A stretch of DNA of 64,000 nt from Leptospira semungkisensis (GCF_004770055.1 NZ_RQEP01000019.1:310001-374000); one strand, 5' to 3'. Positions 19,093 through 29,350 are shown, numbered from the stretch's first letter. Numbers and translations are program-made. The notes: generated by a model not told the origin, from the letters alone.

Positions 19093-19773
19093 TTACTTCC
19101 AAACGCCTTCTATAAATAGATAGCTAAAGGAAAGTGAGCCTAAATATACAAACATTGTGGCTCCTGCCCAAAGGAGCTTTGAACGAAATGGTTTATGCTC
19201 CGTGCGGAAATACGCAAAGGTTGCGAATACTCCTAACAGAAATTCAGGAAATAGAACGTAGATCGCTATATGTCCTAACATAGAAACATTTTGAGCATAC
19301 CAGATCGGAATAAAAATCGATGCCTCTTCTGAGAGTGCGAATAATAAAAACGCAACCCCACCCGCAACCGCATACTTGGAGATCGAGTTAGCTTCCGGAT
19401 AACGTTTCGTAAATCTAGTAGCAGAAAATATAATTAAGAATAATGGAATAGTCCAAAGCCCCGCCATATAAGCGGAAACAGTTCCTATCTTATAGAAGCC
19501 ATCGGGAGAAAATACAAGTATACCAAGCACCTTGGAAAGGAACCAATCCGGCACAACCTGTAGAATACTTAATGGTAGTACAAAGAGAAAAATATCGGTC
19601 CATCGATCGTGCTTTGCAATCTGTGCAACGATCGGCAAAGATATATTGTAAACTAGAACGAGAAAAAACAATCTCCACCCGCTTGTCGCCTGAATAGGAA
19701 GAAGTAAAACTATGATACATAGTATTGCGAACGCTAGATGGAATAATATAGTATGCTTCTCAGTCGTTTTCAT
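19093..19773 (-). CDS. Multi-pass membrane protein, function unknown
   Basis: A 226-residue integral membrane protein with about six or seven hydrophobic helices (for example 9-26, 31-50, 59-77, 100-116 and 131-148). No family is recognised. Charged or polar residues inside helices (FALSEEASIFIPIWYAQ) could form a site. It lies 12 bases upstream of the LpxC-family gene on the same strand, so the two are probably one transcript. That is the only clue to function, perhaps a membrane step acting on the same lipid-linked substrate. Confidence 0.7.
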   Translation of the reverse strand: MKTTEKHTILFHLAFAILCIIVLLLPIQATSGWRLFFLVLVYNISLPIVAQIAKHDRWTDIFLFVLPLSILQVVPDWFLSKVLGILVFSPDGFYKIGTVSAYMAGLWTIPLFLIIFSATRFTKRYPEANSISKYAVAGGVAFLLFALSEEASIFIPIWYAQNVSMLGHIAIYVLFPEFLLGVFATFAYFRTEHKPFRSKLLWAGATMFVYLGSLSFSYLFIEGVWK

Positions 19774-19877
19774 TGGGGGATTTCTATCTGCAAACTCGGG
19801 GGCGGCAATCGTTTTTTGGTCCTTTTCCCGCTTGATTTATTTCCCCGTAACAAAAGGATTTCAGGAAAAATCTATAA

Positions 19878-21200
<1,323 letters not shown>

Positions 21201-21206
21201 ACTCTT

Positions 21207-21668
21207 ATGGGCATGAATCTCGCAAACAGACTCTTCCTACTTTTACTCTTCTTATCGGGAATGTTTTACTTCACCGTACTTGGAGAGTCAGGGCTTGTTG
21301 TGAGATCCAGCTTAGAGACCAGTCTTTCCAGTCTACGCTTAGATGTGGAGAGATTGGAGTATGAGAACAGACAATTAGAAGAAAGACAGAAACTTCTCCG
21401 AGACGATAAGGTCGCCTTGGAGAAGGAAGCCCGCAAATACTATCTTCTTTCAGAGAACGCTCAAATCATCAAATTCAGGGAACCGGAACCTAAAACGGAG
21501 AACCGTCCGGTACTTGCTTCCCGTCTAATAGCTTTGAGAGCGGATCGGGATCTTCCCGTCCCTCCCATCCAGTTGCTTCGCTTTTTTTACGTTTCCTTTG
21601 TAGCTTTCGTATTTATTGGAGTTTTCAGGAAATTACGGAGGAAGAAACTGGAACAACGCAGTGCTTAG
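21207..21668 (+). CDS. FtsB/DivIC-type septum formation protein
   Basis: A small bitopic division protein of 153 residues. A short cytoplasmic N-terminus precedes a membrane helix (about 6-22). A coiled coil of about 55 residues follows ([20 protein letters not shown] and on), then AREYY-type residues (here [16 protein letters not shown]), as in FtsB/DivIC. Unusually, a second hydrophobic segment (about 119-138, [18 protein letters not shown]) lies near the C-terminus, whereas FtsB normally ends periplasmically. The protein should act with FtsL and FtsQ in the divisome. It starts six bases after eno. Confidence 0.8.
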   Translation: MGMNLANRLFLLLLFLSGMFYFTVLGESGLVVRSSLETSLSSLRLDVERLEYENRQLEERQKLLRDDKVALEKEARKYYLLSENAQIIKFREPEPKTENRPVLASRLIALRADRDLPVPPIQLLRFFYVSFVAFVFIGVFRKLRRKKLEQRSA

Positions 21669-21676
21669 GAGCCAGA

Positions 21677-22282
21677 ATGTCCGAGACAGAAAAAATCAGC
21701 GAAGTAATCGAAGAACTCGCTGGTAGCAAAATTTCAAAAAAGTTCATCGACCATCGTAAGATCTTCCTTTGGGGAGCGGTTACCGATGAATCGGCAAAAG
21801 ACATCGTAGGTAAATTATTATACTTGGAAATGGCCGATCCAGGAAAAGAGATCACCTTCTATATCAATAGTCCTGGAGGAGTAGTTACTTCCGGTCTGAC
21901 TATTTATGATACTATGAAAATGATCTCTTCTCCAGTGCATACGGTATGCATGGGACTTGCTGCTTCTATGGGTTCCGTTCTACTCGCTGCAGGTGTAAAA
22001 GGAAAAAGGACCATTTGGCCGAACGGTAAAGTGATGATCCACCAGCCTAGTATTGGCGGACAAATCGTAGCTCCCGCAACCGATCTAAAGATCCAAGCAG
22101 AAGAAATCCTGAAGACCAGAGCAAGACTCAATCAGATCCTTGCCGAAGCTTGCGGACATCCTGTGGAAAAATTAGAAGAGGATACGGATAGAGACTATTA
22201 TATGGACGCAGATGAGGCGATCAAATATGGGATCGTAGACTCACTTGCAACCAAGATAGAATTCCCGAAGCCTAGCAACTAA
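21677..22282 (+). CDS. clpP: ATP-dependent Clp protease proteolytic subunit
   Basis: A serine peptidase that forms a double heptameric chamber and works with ClpX/ClpA/ClpC unfoldases. It has 201 residues. The catalytic triad is Ser97 (GLAASMGS), His122 (MIHQPSIGG) and Asp171 ([10 protein letters not shown]). The segment [14 protein letters not shown] (61-74) is the substrate-binding strand. There is no propeptide of note. No clpX lies beside it, unlike in many bacteria. It starts eight bases after ftsB. Confidence 0.96.
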   Translation: MSETEKISEVIEELAGSKISKKFIDHRKIFLWGAVTDESAKDIVGKLLYLEMADPGKEITFYINSPGGVVTSGLTIYDTMKMISSPVHTVCMGLAASMGSVLLAAGVKGKRTIWPNGKVMIHQPSIGGQIVAPATDLKIQAEEILKTRARLNQILAEACGHPVEKLEEDTDRDYYMDADEAIKYGIVDSLATKIEFPKPSN

Positions 22283-22292
22283 GGCTTCGACC

Positions 22293-22652
22293 TTGTCCCC
22301 ACACTCTTCCTTAGAAGAAACAATTCGCTCTTTCCTGGAAACCTTCCAGGGAGGAGTCAAAGATTCCGACCAAGAAATATCCGCCCTACTCCTCGAATTC
22401 TCAGGACTTCTATTCGAAAATCCGGAAGAGGAAAAAGGAAAGAAGATCCAAGTTTCCGATTTAACCGGATTCGAATTAGATGAATTTCTGAATTTCTATC
22501 TAGAAGATATGTTCCCGGAAGATTCTCGAATCCGCGGAAAGGCGAAAGAGTTCCTTAAGAAGTTTAGAAAGTATTTAGATAAGAACTCACTCTTGAATCA
22601 AGAGCAATTAGAGGATTGGAAAGAGTTCTTTAAAGAAAATGAAATACAGTAA
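22293..22652 (+). CDS. Small acidic hypothetical protein
   Basis: A 119-residue, Glu-rich, predicted all-helical protein. No domain is recognised. The proposed start is a TTG ten bases after clpP (a TTG/ATG choice is uncertain). Its end overlaps the next gene by 14 bases, and the frame stays open in a tight cluster, both supporting a real gene. The helices ([20 protein letters not shown] and [17 protein letters not shown]) suggest a protein-binding role only. Confidence 0.6.
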   Translation: MSPHSSLEETIRSFLETFQGGVKDSDQEISALLLEFSGLLFENPEEEKGKKIQVSDLTGFELDEFLNFYLEDMFPEDSRIRGKAKEFLKKFRKYLDKNSLLNQEQLEDWKEFFKENEIQ

Positions 22653-23655
22653 TATGGAATCCTCTCATTTTCGTCCCAGGAGATTTGTCTCCGGCAAGCA
22701 TGCCCAAACAATCTACAACACTCTCTTTCCACCTGAAAATCCATTAAGAACTTCTTATTATTGCGAAGACATTCTACTGACTCTCTCCGACGGCTCGGGG
22801 GATGCAGTTTGGCTCGAGCATAATCCTCCTGTCTCCTCCTACAGAAAAAGTTCTCCTCCCTCAAACGGATATTATATTTTAATGATACATGGAATGGAAG
22901 GAGATTCTGAGAGTTCCTATCTAGTTTCCTTAGCCACTTCTGCCTTGGAAAGAGGATACGGGATTATTCGAATGAATCTTAGGAATTGCGGAAGAGGAAG
23001 GGGCTTCTCTCGAAAATCCTATTATGCAGGCCAATCCGAGGATGTCCAAGACGTTCTAGACTATATGTATGAATCCCTGAGCAGAAAGATTTTCGTCTCA
23101 GGCTTCTCTTTATCTGCAAATCTCATTCTGAAATTTTTCGGAGAATCCAGAAATCATAAGGCACTCGCATTCTCTGCAGTCTCCCCTCCTTTGGATCTGG
23201 CAAAGAATTGCGTGTTCATAGACTCCCTAGCTGGTAGATTCTACAGAAATCATTTCATCACTAGCTTTAAGAAGAAAATGAAAGAAGGTCTTATCGATCT
23301 GACCCAAAAGCAGATCGAGGACTCTAAAAAGGTCCGTACATTCTTCGACTTCGACGATATGGTTACGGCACCTTCTTTCGGATATCCGAGTGCTATGGAG
23401 TATTATAAGGCAAACTCCTGCATCGGCTTTATTCCCAATATTCGTCATCCAGGCATTCTTATCCATGCGGAGGATGATCCTGTAGTTCCTCTTTTCGAAT
23501 GGAACTCAATTCAATGGGAGAAGCTTCCGAATCTGAAGACAATTCTGACCGAGAAGGGAGGACATGTTGGATTTGTGACCAATTCCACTCCGGAATTGCC
23601 TGATGGACGTTGGCTTACTAAAATTCTGCTGGATTATTTCGATTCCAGATTATAG
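22639..23655 (+). CDS. YheT-family alpha/beta hydrolase
   Basis: A 338-residue hydrolase of the YheT/ABHD1-3 group. The family N-terminus [17 protein letters not shown] is present. The oxyanion region is [13 protein letters not shown] (83-95) and [12 protein letters not shown] (111-122). The nucleophile elbow is SGFSLSAN with Ser157. An Asp in HAEDDPVVP and His in EKGGHVGF complete the triad. Family members act on lipid esters or have unknown substrates. The start overlaps the upstream small gene by 14 bases. Confidence 0.88.
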   Translation: MKYSNMESSHFRPRRFVSGKHAQTIYNTLFPPENPLRTSYYCEDILLTLSDGSGDAVWLEHNPPVSSYRKSSPPSNGYYILMIHGMEGDSESSYLVSLATSALERGYGIIRMNLRNCGRGRGFSRKSYYAGQSEDVQDVLDYMYESLSRKIFVSGFSLSANLILKFFGESRNHKALAFSAVSPPLDLAKNCVFIDSLAGRFYRNHFITSFKKKMKEGLIDLTQKQIEDSKKVRTFFDFDDMVTAPSFGYPSAMEYYKANSCIGFIPNIRHPGILIHAEDDPVVPLFEWNSIQWEKLPNLKTILTEKGGHVGFVTNSTPELPDGRWLTKILLDYFDSRL

Positions 23656-23681
23656 TTTGCTGCTTATTCCCCGGATCGAAA

Positions 23682-24227
23682 GTGAATCCTAAACCTTCTT
23701 CTCCCAGACAAAGAAAACCGCTGCCAGCCTCCTTCTTTCTTATCGTTTCTTACGAGAATGAAGAGGTATATTATAGATTGAAAGAAAAGGCAGAAGGTTC
23801 CTTCTCCCAAACTCTTTACGAATCCAAGCCTCTTCCGAAATGGAATCATAAATTTGAGAGTTTCTTGGATTCTCCCTTAGGAAGATTCACTCGTATTTTA
23901 TCCTTAAAGAGAAGGATCTCAAGAGAAGAACTCCCGAGCCTGCAAACCGAATGTTCTAAATTTCAAACTGCGCTGCGAAAGTCCGACGAATCGGTTCGGA
24001 TCTTTCCAGGTTATTTAACTCCTTATAATCTAGTGCTTGGCTCGTTGGAAGAAGATCTGCACAGGGTTTATCTTTTTCACGGAGTTTTTGCGGAGATCAT
24101 TTACACCTTTCAAGGTCAAAAATGGATTCCAGAACCTTATTCTCCCGAGTTCTTCAAGACACCCGAAGTTATATACTTTTTTACTAATTTAAGAGAATCT
24201 TATGTTACTTCTTTGGAAAAACGCTAA
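23682..24227 (+). CDS. DUF4416 family protein
   Basis: A 181-residue protein. Its C-terminal half matches the DUF4416 pattern: FPGYLTPYNLVLGSLEEDLH, then HRVYLFHGVFAEIIYTF, and later LRESYVTSL, in the order seen in the family (GYL-x-LVL-x-HRIYL-x-GI-x-AE). The family is widespread in spirochaetes and deltaproteobacteria with unknown function. The start is a GTG with a weak ribosome site. It overlaps the next gene by 26 bases. Confidence 0.72.
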   Translation: MNPKPSSPRQRKPLPASFFLIVSYENEEVYYRLKEKAEGSFSQTLYESKPLPKWNHKFESFLDSPLGRFTRILSLKRRISREELPSLQTECSKFQTALRKSDESVRIFPGYLTPYNLVLGSLEEDLHRVYLFHGVFAEIIYTFQGQKWIPEPYSPEFFKTPEVIYFFTNLRESYVTSLEKR

Positions 24228-24774
24228 ATCCACATTTACACTTCTGTCTCTACTGCTCTTCTTTGCATGTGAGCCTGCAGTCTTATCCGTCAGCAAAGTA
24301 GAACTCTGCGATTATTTTACTCGGGATGGGATCTGCAAGGAACCTACTGCCCTAAACAAAAAATATTCGGTCGATATTCCTAATATCAAAAAGCCTCAAA
24401 CCTGGGAAGATCTAGGAAATTATCTCTATTTTCATGCTCGAGAGACTCCCGGCTTTGTTCTCAGAATGAACCGCAAGATGAGTCCTGAAGAAAGAAAGAA
24501 TATTAAAGAAACCTACTTTGCCATGTATGAATTCTCGGGAGTCCGAGGCAAGATGGAAGGGTTCGAGATCGGAGAAGATTGGATCGGTTCTTTTAATTAT
24601 CTTGGAAGCATGGTAAAAGAAAAACAAAAGAGAGAAAACAGATTAAACCAATATCCGTATGAGACTTCCCTCTTTCCTACTGATTTGGAATTCACTTGGT
24701 CTGCGAAGGGAATTAGCGGTTCCACGAAAACCAGGATCGATTTCGTGTACCACGTACTTCCGGCAGAAAAATAG
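24202..24774 (+). CDS. Hypothetical lipoprotein
   Basis: A 190-residue predicted lipoprotein: a basic start (KNAK), a hydrophobic segment (11-21) and lipobox LLFFAC with Cys23. Two further cysteines (CDYFTRDGIC) could pair. The C-terminal half reads like a beta-rich domain (FTWSAKGISGSTKTRIDFVYHVL). No family is recognised. The start lies inside the DUF4416 gene, suggesting coupled translation and a possible shared task. It ends the eno cluster, converging on the kinase-like gene. Confidence 0.7.
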   Translation: MLLLWKNAKSTFTLLSLLLFFACEPAVLSVSKVELCDYFTRDGICKEPTALNKKYSVDIPNIKKPQTWEDLGNYLYFHARETPGFVLRMNRKMSPEERKNIKETYFAMYEFSGVRGKMEGFEIGEDWIGSFNYLGSMVKEKQKRENRLNQYPYETSLFPTDLEFTWSAKGISGSTKTRIDFVYHVLPAEK

Positions 24775-24780
24775 ATCTAG

Positions 24781-25536
24781 TTAAATAGTTTTGAATATAT
24801 GAGAAGGATCCAAGAAGATCGAACTAGGATCCAATTGCAGAATAAAGAAAGCGAGTAGACCTAGAACCGTCGCGGAAACGACAGGAATCAGTAGATTATC
24901 ATCCACCACTCCATTCCAATATGTTCCGCTATACAATTCAGTTAATGCCGCGGCAATCACTGCAGGCAAGATCAAGAGTATATTCTGCAAGAAGGCTCCG
25001 CTTCCGAAATGATAGATCCCGAAATCTTGTGGATTGGCTTGCACTATATAAACAAACCATAAACCTACCAAAGCCGAAGAAAGAATAAACGCTACGATCC
25101 CTTCCTTAGATTTTCCGTTAGAGAATCGATTCTTTCCGAAATGAGTTCCTACCCAAGCAGCACTCGGATCTCCTATCACCAAGAAGAGCAAAGAAAGAAT
25201 CGTAATGTCTGGTGGAAAGAAAAGCACCACAAAGGTAATGGAAAGAAAATACGGGAAGGTTCCGTTGATTCTGTATTTCTCTTCTTCTTTTAAAAGAGGA
25301 CCAGCAACTTTCACAAATAGATTTTGGACTGCTGCTATCTTGAATCTTGAATATTCTAATATTACTAGCATCCCAAGACAAGCTAACAGGATCGCAGTGA
25401 TGATTGCTCGAGTCGCATAAACTAAACCGAAGGCGCCTTCGAACACGTCGAAATAGTAACAGGCAGGAATGATCAAACCTAATAGATGCCAGGCCTTTCT
25501 GAAGTAATTAAAGGAGGATGGTTTTTCAGATTTCAT
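24781..25536 (-). CDS. Diacylglycerol/polyprenol kinase-like membrane protein
   Basis: A 251-residue multi-pass protein of the CTP-dependent lipid kinase group (SEC59, DGK1, VTE5). Family marks are FRKAWHLLG (Arg13, Lys14, His17) before the first helix, GDPSAAWVGTHFGKNRF with the nearby GKSKEG, and DDNLLIPVVSA near the end. The expected activity is phosphorylation of a lipid alcohol such as diacylglycerol, polyprenol or phytol; the lipid cannot be named. It lies 21 bases after the STAS gene on the same strand. Confidence 0.8.
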   Translation of the reverse strand: MKSEKPSSFNYFRKAWHLLGLIIPACYYFDVFEGAFGLVYATRAIITAILLACLGMLVILEYSRFKIAAVQNLFVKVAGPLLKEEEKYRINGTFPYFLSITFVVLFFPPDITILSLLFLVIGDPSAAWVGTHFGKNRFSNGKSKEGIVAFILSSALVGLWFVYIVQANPQDFGIYHFGSGAFLQNILLILPAVIAAALTELYSGTYWNGVVDDNLLIPVVSATVLGLLAFFILQLDPSSIFLDPSHIFKTI

Positions 25537-25557
25537 TCTTTTATCCGATCTCGATTT

Positions 25558-25908
25558 TCAGCGTTTGGACGCGATCTTTAAGGCCGCTTCTTCGTCGTTA
25601 GCTATTAGAAAAAAGCCGTTTAAACCCGCCATCTTAAAAACGTTAACGACTGCCTTGGAAATATTCACGAGAACGAGTTTGTTCTTACTGGAAAAACTCG
25701 TTTGGCTCACCTCTTTCAAAGCCTGCACTCCCGTCGAAGACACTAGATGTACATCTTCCATATCCATAATGACAGGGCCTTGACGGACCGCAACGGAAAG
25801 AGCATCCTTGAACTTTTTCTCCGTAAAGGAGTTGATAGAACCCTGTAATTTCAGAACTTGAACGTTGTCTATCTTTTCAGTTGAGATGATTATCTCGTTG
25901 AGGATCAT
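25558..25908 (-). CDS. STAS-domain anti-anti-sigma-factor-like protein
   Basis: A 116-residue single STAS domain. The start is placed at the ATG at 25908, preceded by GGAAAG; the frame is open to 25953, but that would abut the divergent gene. The core is VIMDMEDVHLVSSTGVQALKE with the Ser-Ser pair at the usual phosphorylation site. Such proteins are phosphorylated by Rsb/Spo-type kinases and release a partner. No kinase or sigma factor gene is adjacent, so the partner is unknown. Confidence 0.88.
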   Translation of the reverse strand: MILNEIIISTEKIDNVQVLKLQGSINSFTEKKFKDALSVAVRQGPVIMDMEDVHLVSSTGVQALKEVSQTSFSSKNKLVLVNISKAVVNVFKMAGLNGFFLIANDEEAALKIASKR

Positions 25909-25953
25909 ATCTTTCCGATTCGTCAGGATACGGGAATTTCCAAATAGATACAA

Positions 25954-26658
25954 ATGGTTTTTCTATTCTTCACCTCTACATTCCTGTTTTTCAAAACCTA
26001 TGGATTCCCATTCTCCGGGGCTTTAGTCCTCTGCCTTACTCTTGCACTTTCTCAATTCCATTCCGTAAGAAGTTTGAGACCTGGATTCGGTTTCTTACTC
26101 TTGCCTGCTTGTATCTGTGCAATCTCTCTCTGGGATGGTTCTTCTCCCGAGGAAATCCTAGATATCATTTGTATTAGTTTAGCGGGAATGATTTGGGGAG
26201 GAGGCTTCTCCTTTTTAGGAGCTAGGTTTCCTGCATTCAAAGAAGTACTGGCAACACTTCTACTCGCGATCGCTTGCATGCTCTCTTTTGCAAGAAGGGA
26301 ATATTCTCCTTTTCTACTTCCACTTCTCTCCTTAGAGCTCTTGCCTTCTGTTTCAAAACGATTTCGATATGGGATCTTACTCATCGCAAATCTTGCAGCA
26401 TTCTTCTTGATAGGAGAAGACAAATCGGATCTGCTCTCGGAACCTTCATGGATCAAGTCGGTCTTACTTTACTTGGGAATGGTCTGGGTCCTTAAAAAAG
26501 GTTCCTCCGAATTCTTGAGCAAATTCTTATATTTCACGTTCTTCTTTCTTATATCCTTAACTCATCCAGGAAAGGAGTTCGTGATCTTAAGCTTAGGACT
26601 TTATTTTTCCTACTTGCAAGAAGGGACCTGGGGCCTAGAATCAGGAAGAGAAGCCTAA
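25954..26658 (+). CDS. Hydrophobic membrane protein, function unknown
   Basis: A 234-residue protein with about eight predicted membrane helices and little soluble sequence. No family is recognised. It starts 45 bases from the divergent STAS gene and is followed by a coiled-coil protein gene after 18 bases, so it probably begins a plus-strand unit ending with the parvulin-like lipoprotein. The final QEGTWGLESGREA is soluble. Confidence 0.65.
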   Translation: MVFLFFTSTFLFFKTYGFPFSGALVLCLTLALSQFHSVRSLRPGFGFLLLPACICAISLWDGSSPEEILDIICISLAGMIWGGGFSFLGARFPAFKEVLATLLLAIACMLSFARREYSPFLLPLLSLELLPSVSKRFRYGILLIANLAAFFLIGEDKSDLLSEPSWIKSVLLYLGMVWVLKKGSSEFLSKFLYFTFFFLISLTHPGKEFVILSLGLYFSYLQEGTWGLESGREA

Positions 26659-26676
26659 TCATTCGGATCCGATCTC

Positions 26677-27024
26677 ATGAAAATCAAAGTAGCTCATCTA
26701 TTACGCAAAACTGAAGAAATAGATAGGGACCTAACTGAACTCGGAAAGATCAAGGAGAGGATAGCCTCGGACAGAGACTATTCCGAATCCTTGAGAGAAT
26801 CCATTGGCGCAGAGATGAATAAGCTTTCTTCTCAAAGAAAGGAGATGCTTTCTCTACAAACCAAGGAGACTCCCAGTGATTGGAACTCCGCTTCTTTGCC
26901 TTCCGGTGCAAGAGCCGCAGAAGGTTTATACCAGGACAACGAAAAACGCCTAACTCGAGAAATATCCGTTGAAATCCAAGGTAAGAAGCAGCAACCTGCC
27001 CGAAAGACCATACATAAATACTAG
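26677..27024 (+). CDS. Small coiled-coil protein
   Basis: A 115-residue, highly charged protein predicted to be a coiled coil over about residues 1-65 (KVAHLLRKTEEIDRDLTELG and on), with a basic disordered tail (QGKKQQPARKTIHKY). No signal peptide is present. The heptad-rich form resembles FliJ-like or chaperone-type escort proteins, but no specific motif supports that. Position in a probable operon with the flanking genes is the main support. Confidence 0.6.
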   Translation: MKIKVAHLLRKTEEIDRDLTELGKIKERIASDRDYSESLRESIGAEMNKLSSQRKEMLSLQTKETPSDWNSASLPSGARAAEGLYQDNEKRLTREISVEIQGKKQQPARKTIHKY

Positions 27025-27065
27025 TTTATCCAATCTCCTTGGAATAAGCCGGAAAATAAAACAAT

Positions 27066-28598
27066 ATGAACAAAAAGATAATCGTACTCTCCCTACTTTC
27101 CTTTGCATTGACTCAATGCTCTATGGACTCAGACGTCCTCGCTTCCTTCAAAGGAGGCACGGTCACCAGAAAGGAACTCAGAAGCTTCTTTAAATTGAAT
27201 ACTGGCGGACGTAAGCAAGAGACGGGCCATCCTACCTTAGAAGAACAAAACCAACTCCTAGAAACACTGGGACTTTTCAAATTGATCAATCTGTATAATA
27301 CGGATAACAAGTTGGTTTCCGAGCAAGAACTTGGCGTTTTTCTAAAATACTCCAAACCTCAAATGGCTGCTTCCTTCTTACAAAAGAATCTAGCTGAGAA
27401 GTTAGAAAAAGAAGGCCAACTTAAATTCGCCTTCGCAAGAGTGATCTTAATCTCTTCTCCTGATCCAAAAGAAGAAGCTGCTACTCTGCAAAGAGCGGAA
27501 ACGCTTCTCGCAAATGTTCAAAAGCTTTCCTCTAAAAAAGAGATCGCTAAGTTCGTAACCGAAAACACCGACGAAACTTCACGCAGAGCAGTGGGCGGTT
27601 TATTAGAGCCTCAATGTTTGAATTGCGGAACTGATCCGAACTCTGCAATCACGCAAGAAGCTGCAGACAAAAAAGGAACTTGGATCCTTAAGGAATTGCA
27701 AGATCCTACTCCGAATGCAGATCCTAAAGCGCCTCGTGCTAAGAAATTTTTAGTCTTAAGAGTAGAAAAAGTAGAAACGATCTATTCTGCTAGATTAACT
27801 AAATTCTTCGCAAAAGAATTAGGAAAATTGAAAGTAATCGCGACCGAATACATGAATACTCCCGGGTTACCGGAGCAGGCTAAAGCAGACGCGAAAAGAT
27901 ATTATGCAGATCTAAAGGTAGACGATATCGCTCCTCGCTATGAGGATTATATGAAGAAGAGATTCTTATTCAACGCGGTATCCGATGCTGAAAACGAGAT
28001 TATCAAAAACTCCGGATTCGAAAGAGCTGTCGTAACCCAAGACAATCTAAACAGCTTCACTCCGGATTCAGTTCTTCTTACAAACCCCAAGAGCGGCGAA
28101 ACAGTCAAATACAAGGATGTTGTGGCTGAGTTAAAACAACTCGCAGCACTTAGCGGATTAGATGCTTCCAAGCTGGAAGATAAGGCGAGTGTATTACAAT
28201 TCTTTAAACAACAATACCTGTGGTACAAGATTGCAGATCATTCCCCTGAATTGAAGAAGGCTTTAGAGTCTAAGGATTTCCAAGACGAATACGAGTTAAT
28301 GAAGTTGTACATCGTTCAACCTCTTGTCTTCAAGAAAGTGTTGCCGAATGATGTAACAGTTACTGAAGCAGAGATGAAGGATCAGTATGAGGCTGCTAAA
28401 ATGTTCTCTTATGCAAAACCGAATCCTGCGAATCCTCAAGACAGAATCCCTCTTCCTTACGGAGAAGTAAGAGAAAGGATCAAAGATGATCTTATTAGAA
28501 CTAAGAAGCAAAGTTTGGTTCGAGATTTTACGATGAAATTAAAGTCAGACTACCAATTCATATTGGATGCAGAAAGACTAAAGCCAGGTAAGATCTAA
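27066..28598 (+). CDS. SurA/parvulin-like lipoprotein
   Basis: A 510-residue predicted periplasmic lipoprotein: signal segment and lipobox ALTQC with Cys18. An early segment (VLASFKGGTVTRKELRSFFK) resembles the N-terminal chaperone region of SurA/PrsA. Residues about 118-180 (FARVILISSPDPKEEAATLQ through RRAVGGLLEPQC) follow the parvulin order, ILI-x-GG, but catalytic residues are not clearly conserved. The C-terminus (YGEVRERIKDDLIRTKKQSL) is typical of these proteins. The likely role is folding of exported or outer-membrane proteins. Confidence 0.7.
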   Translation: MNKKIIVLSLLSFALTQCSMDSDVLASFKGGTVTRKELRSFFKLNTGGRKQETGHPTLEEQNQLLETLGLFKLINLYNTDNKLVSEQELGVFLKYSKPQMAASFLQKNLAEKLEKEGQLKFAFARVILISSPDPKEEAATLQRAETLLANVQKLSSKKEIAKFVTENTDETSRRAVGGLLEPQCLNCGTDPNSAITQEAADKKGTWILKELQDPTPNADPKAPRAKKFLVLRVEKVETIYSARLTKFFAKELGKLKVIATEYMNTPGLPEQAKADAKRYYADLKVDDIAPRYEDYMKKRFLFNAVSDAENEIIKNSGFERAVVTQDNLNSFTPDSVLLTNPKSGETVKYKDVVAELKQLAALSGLDASKLEDKASVLQFFKQQYLWYKIADHSPELKKALESKDFQDEYELMKLYIVQPLVFKKVLPNDVTVTEAEMKDQYEAAKMFSYAKPNPANPQDRIPLPYGEVRERIKDDLIRTKKQSLVRDFTMKLKSDYQFILDAERLKPGKI

Positions 28599-28609
28599 AC
28601 CAATTCTAT

Positions 28610-28647
28610 TAAGAATACCTGGAACCCACTTGTTTCAGGTATTCTTA
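28610..28647. repeat. Long 3' stem-loop after the parvulin-like gene
   Basis: A 16-bp inverted repeat (28610-28625 with 28632-28647, one G-T wobble) with loop CCACTT lies 11 bases after the stop. No U-tract follows on either strand, so it may protect a 3' end or act as a factor-dependent terminator. The rest of the 28599-28892 gap shows only AT-rich leader-like sequence. Confidence 0.6.
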
Positions 28648-28892
28648 GACCATAATCCTAATTACTTATCCTTGAACCTCGTTCTACCTACTTGAATGTA
28701 TTCTAAAGTAGTATAGCATAACGGCCATTTTTTATATTTGCTCCGTTCAAATGCTTGATTCTTATCCTTATCCCTCTTACTATAAGCCTGTTTTGGAAAA
28801 AATTTCTATACTAATACGTGTTACGCACTGGATGGAAATTTATTCTTGAGGCAAAGCAACCGCTTAATAAAACGGTAAAAAAGGGGAAAAGA

Positions 28893-29318
28893 ATGAACAA
28901 CCACATCTATATGCTTCGTAAAAAACGAGGTATCAAACAATATGATATGGCAAGGGCTTTGGGCGTATCCCCTAGCTACCTTTCCAAGATCGAAACGGGA
29001 AGCCAAGCTCCCACTGAGAAATTCAGACAAGCTTGCGCAAAATATTTGAAAACCACACTCGATAAACTGTTTAATGAAAGTCCGGTAGAAGAAGTTTACC
29101 CTGAATTCAGCCAAGGACTAACCAACAAACTCTGGGCAAAACGCAGAGAATTGGGAATCAAACAATACGATATGGCGAAGAAACTTAAGGTTTCCACTCC
29201 ATTCCTCTCTAAAGTGGAATTGGGATTATTGGAACCCCCAGAAGAATTTAAGAGCATGGCCTCTAAGGTCCTAAAAATGAAAAAAGAGGAATTGTTTCTA
29301 CATAAAGTAGAATTCTAA
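28893..29318 (+). CDS. Transcriptional regulator with two tandem XRE helix-turn-helix domains
   Basis: A 141-residue protein from the ATG at 28893, preceded by AAGGGGAAAAG; the open frame begins earlier at 28818 but without a ribosome site. Two consecutive Cro/C1-type domains are seen: residues about 6-60 (IKQYDMARALGVSPSYLSKI) and 82-136 (IKQYDMAKKLKVSTPFLSKV). They are clear internal duplicates sharing GIKQYDMA and LSK. Most XRE regulators have one such domain plus a separate dimerisation or sensor domain, and none is present here. A single chain could bind a direct-repeat operator. Targets are unknown. Confidence 0.88.
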   Translation: MNNHIYMLRKKRGIKQYDMARALGVSPSYLSKIETGSQAPTEKFRQACAKYLKTTLDKLFNESPVEEVYPEFSQGLTNKLWAKRRELGIKQYDMAKKLKVSTPFLSKVELGLLEPPEEFKSMASKVLKMKKEELFLHKVEF

Positions 29319-29325
29319 TCCAAAA

Positions 29326-29350
29326 ACGGGGGACATTCCCCCGTGCGTTA
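29326..29350. terminator. GC-rich hairpin, same type as at 7677
   Basis: ACGGGGGA (29326-29333) and TCCCCCGT (29337-29344) form a perfect 8-bp stem with a three-base CAT loop, eight bases after the XRE regulator. On the minus strand it is followed by TTTTTGG. It shares the flank CAAAAAC and GGGGACAT core with the hairpin at 7677-7696. Confidence 0.65.

Noticed and set aside
26052..26456. 134-residue minus-strand ORF
   Set aside because: Antisense to the membrane protein gene at 25954; its Ser/Lys-rich composition is that of a shadow frame.
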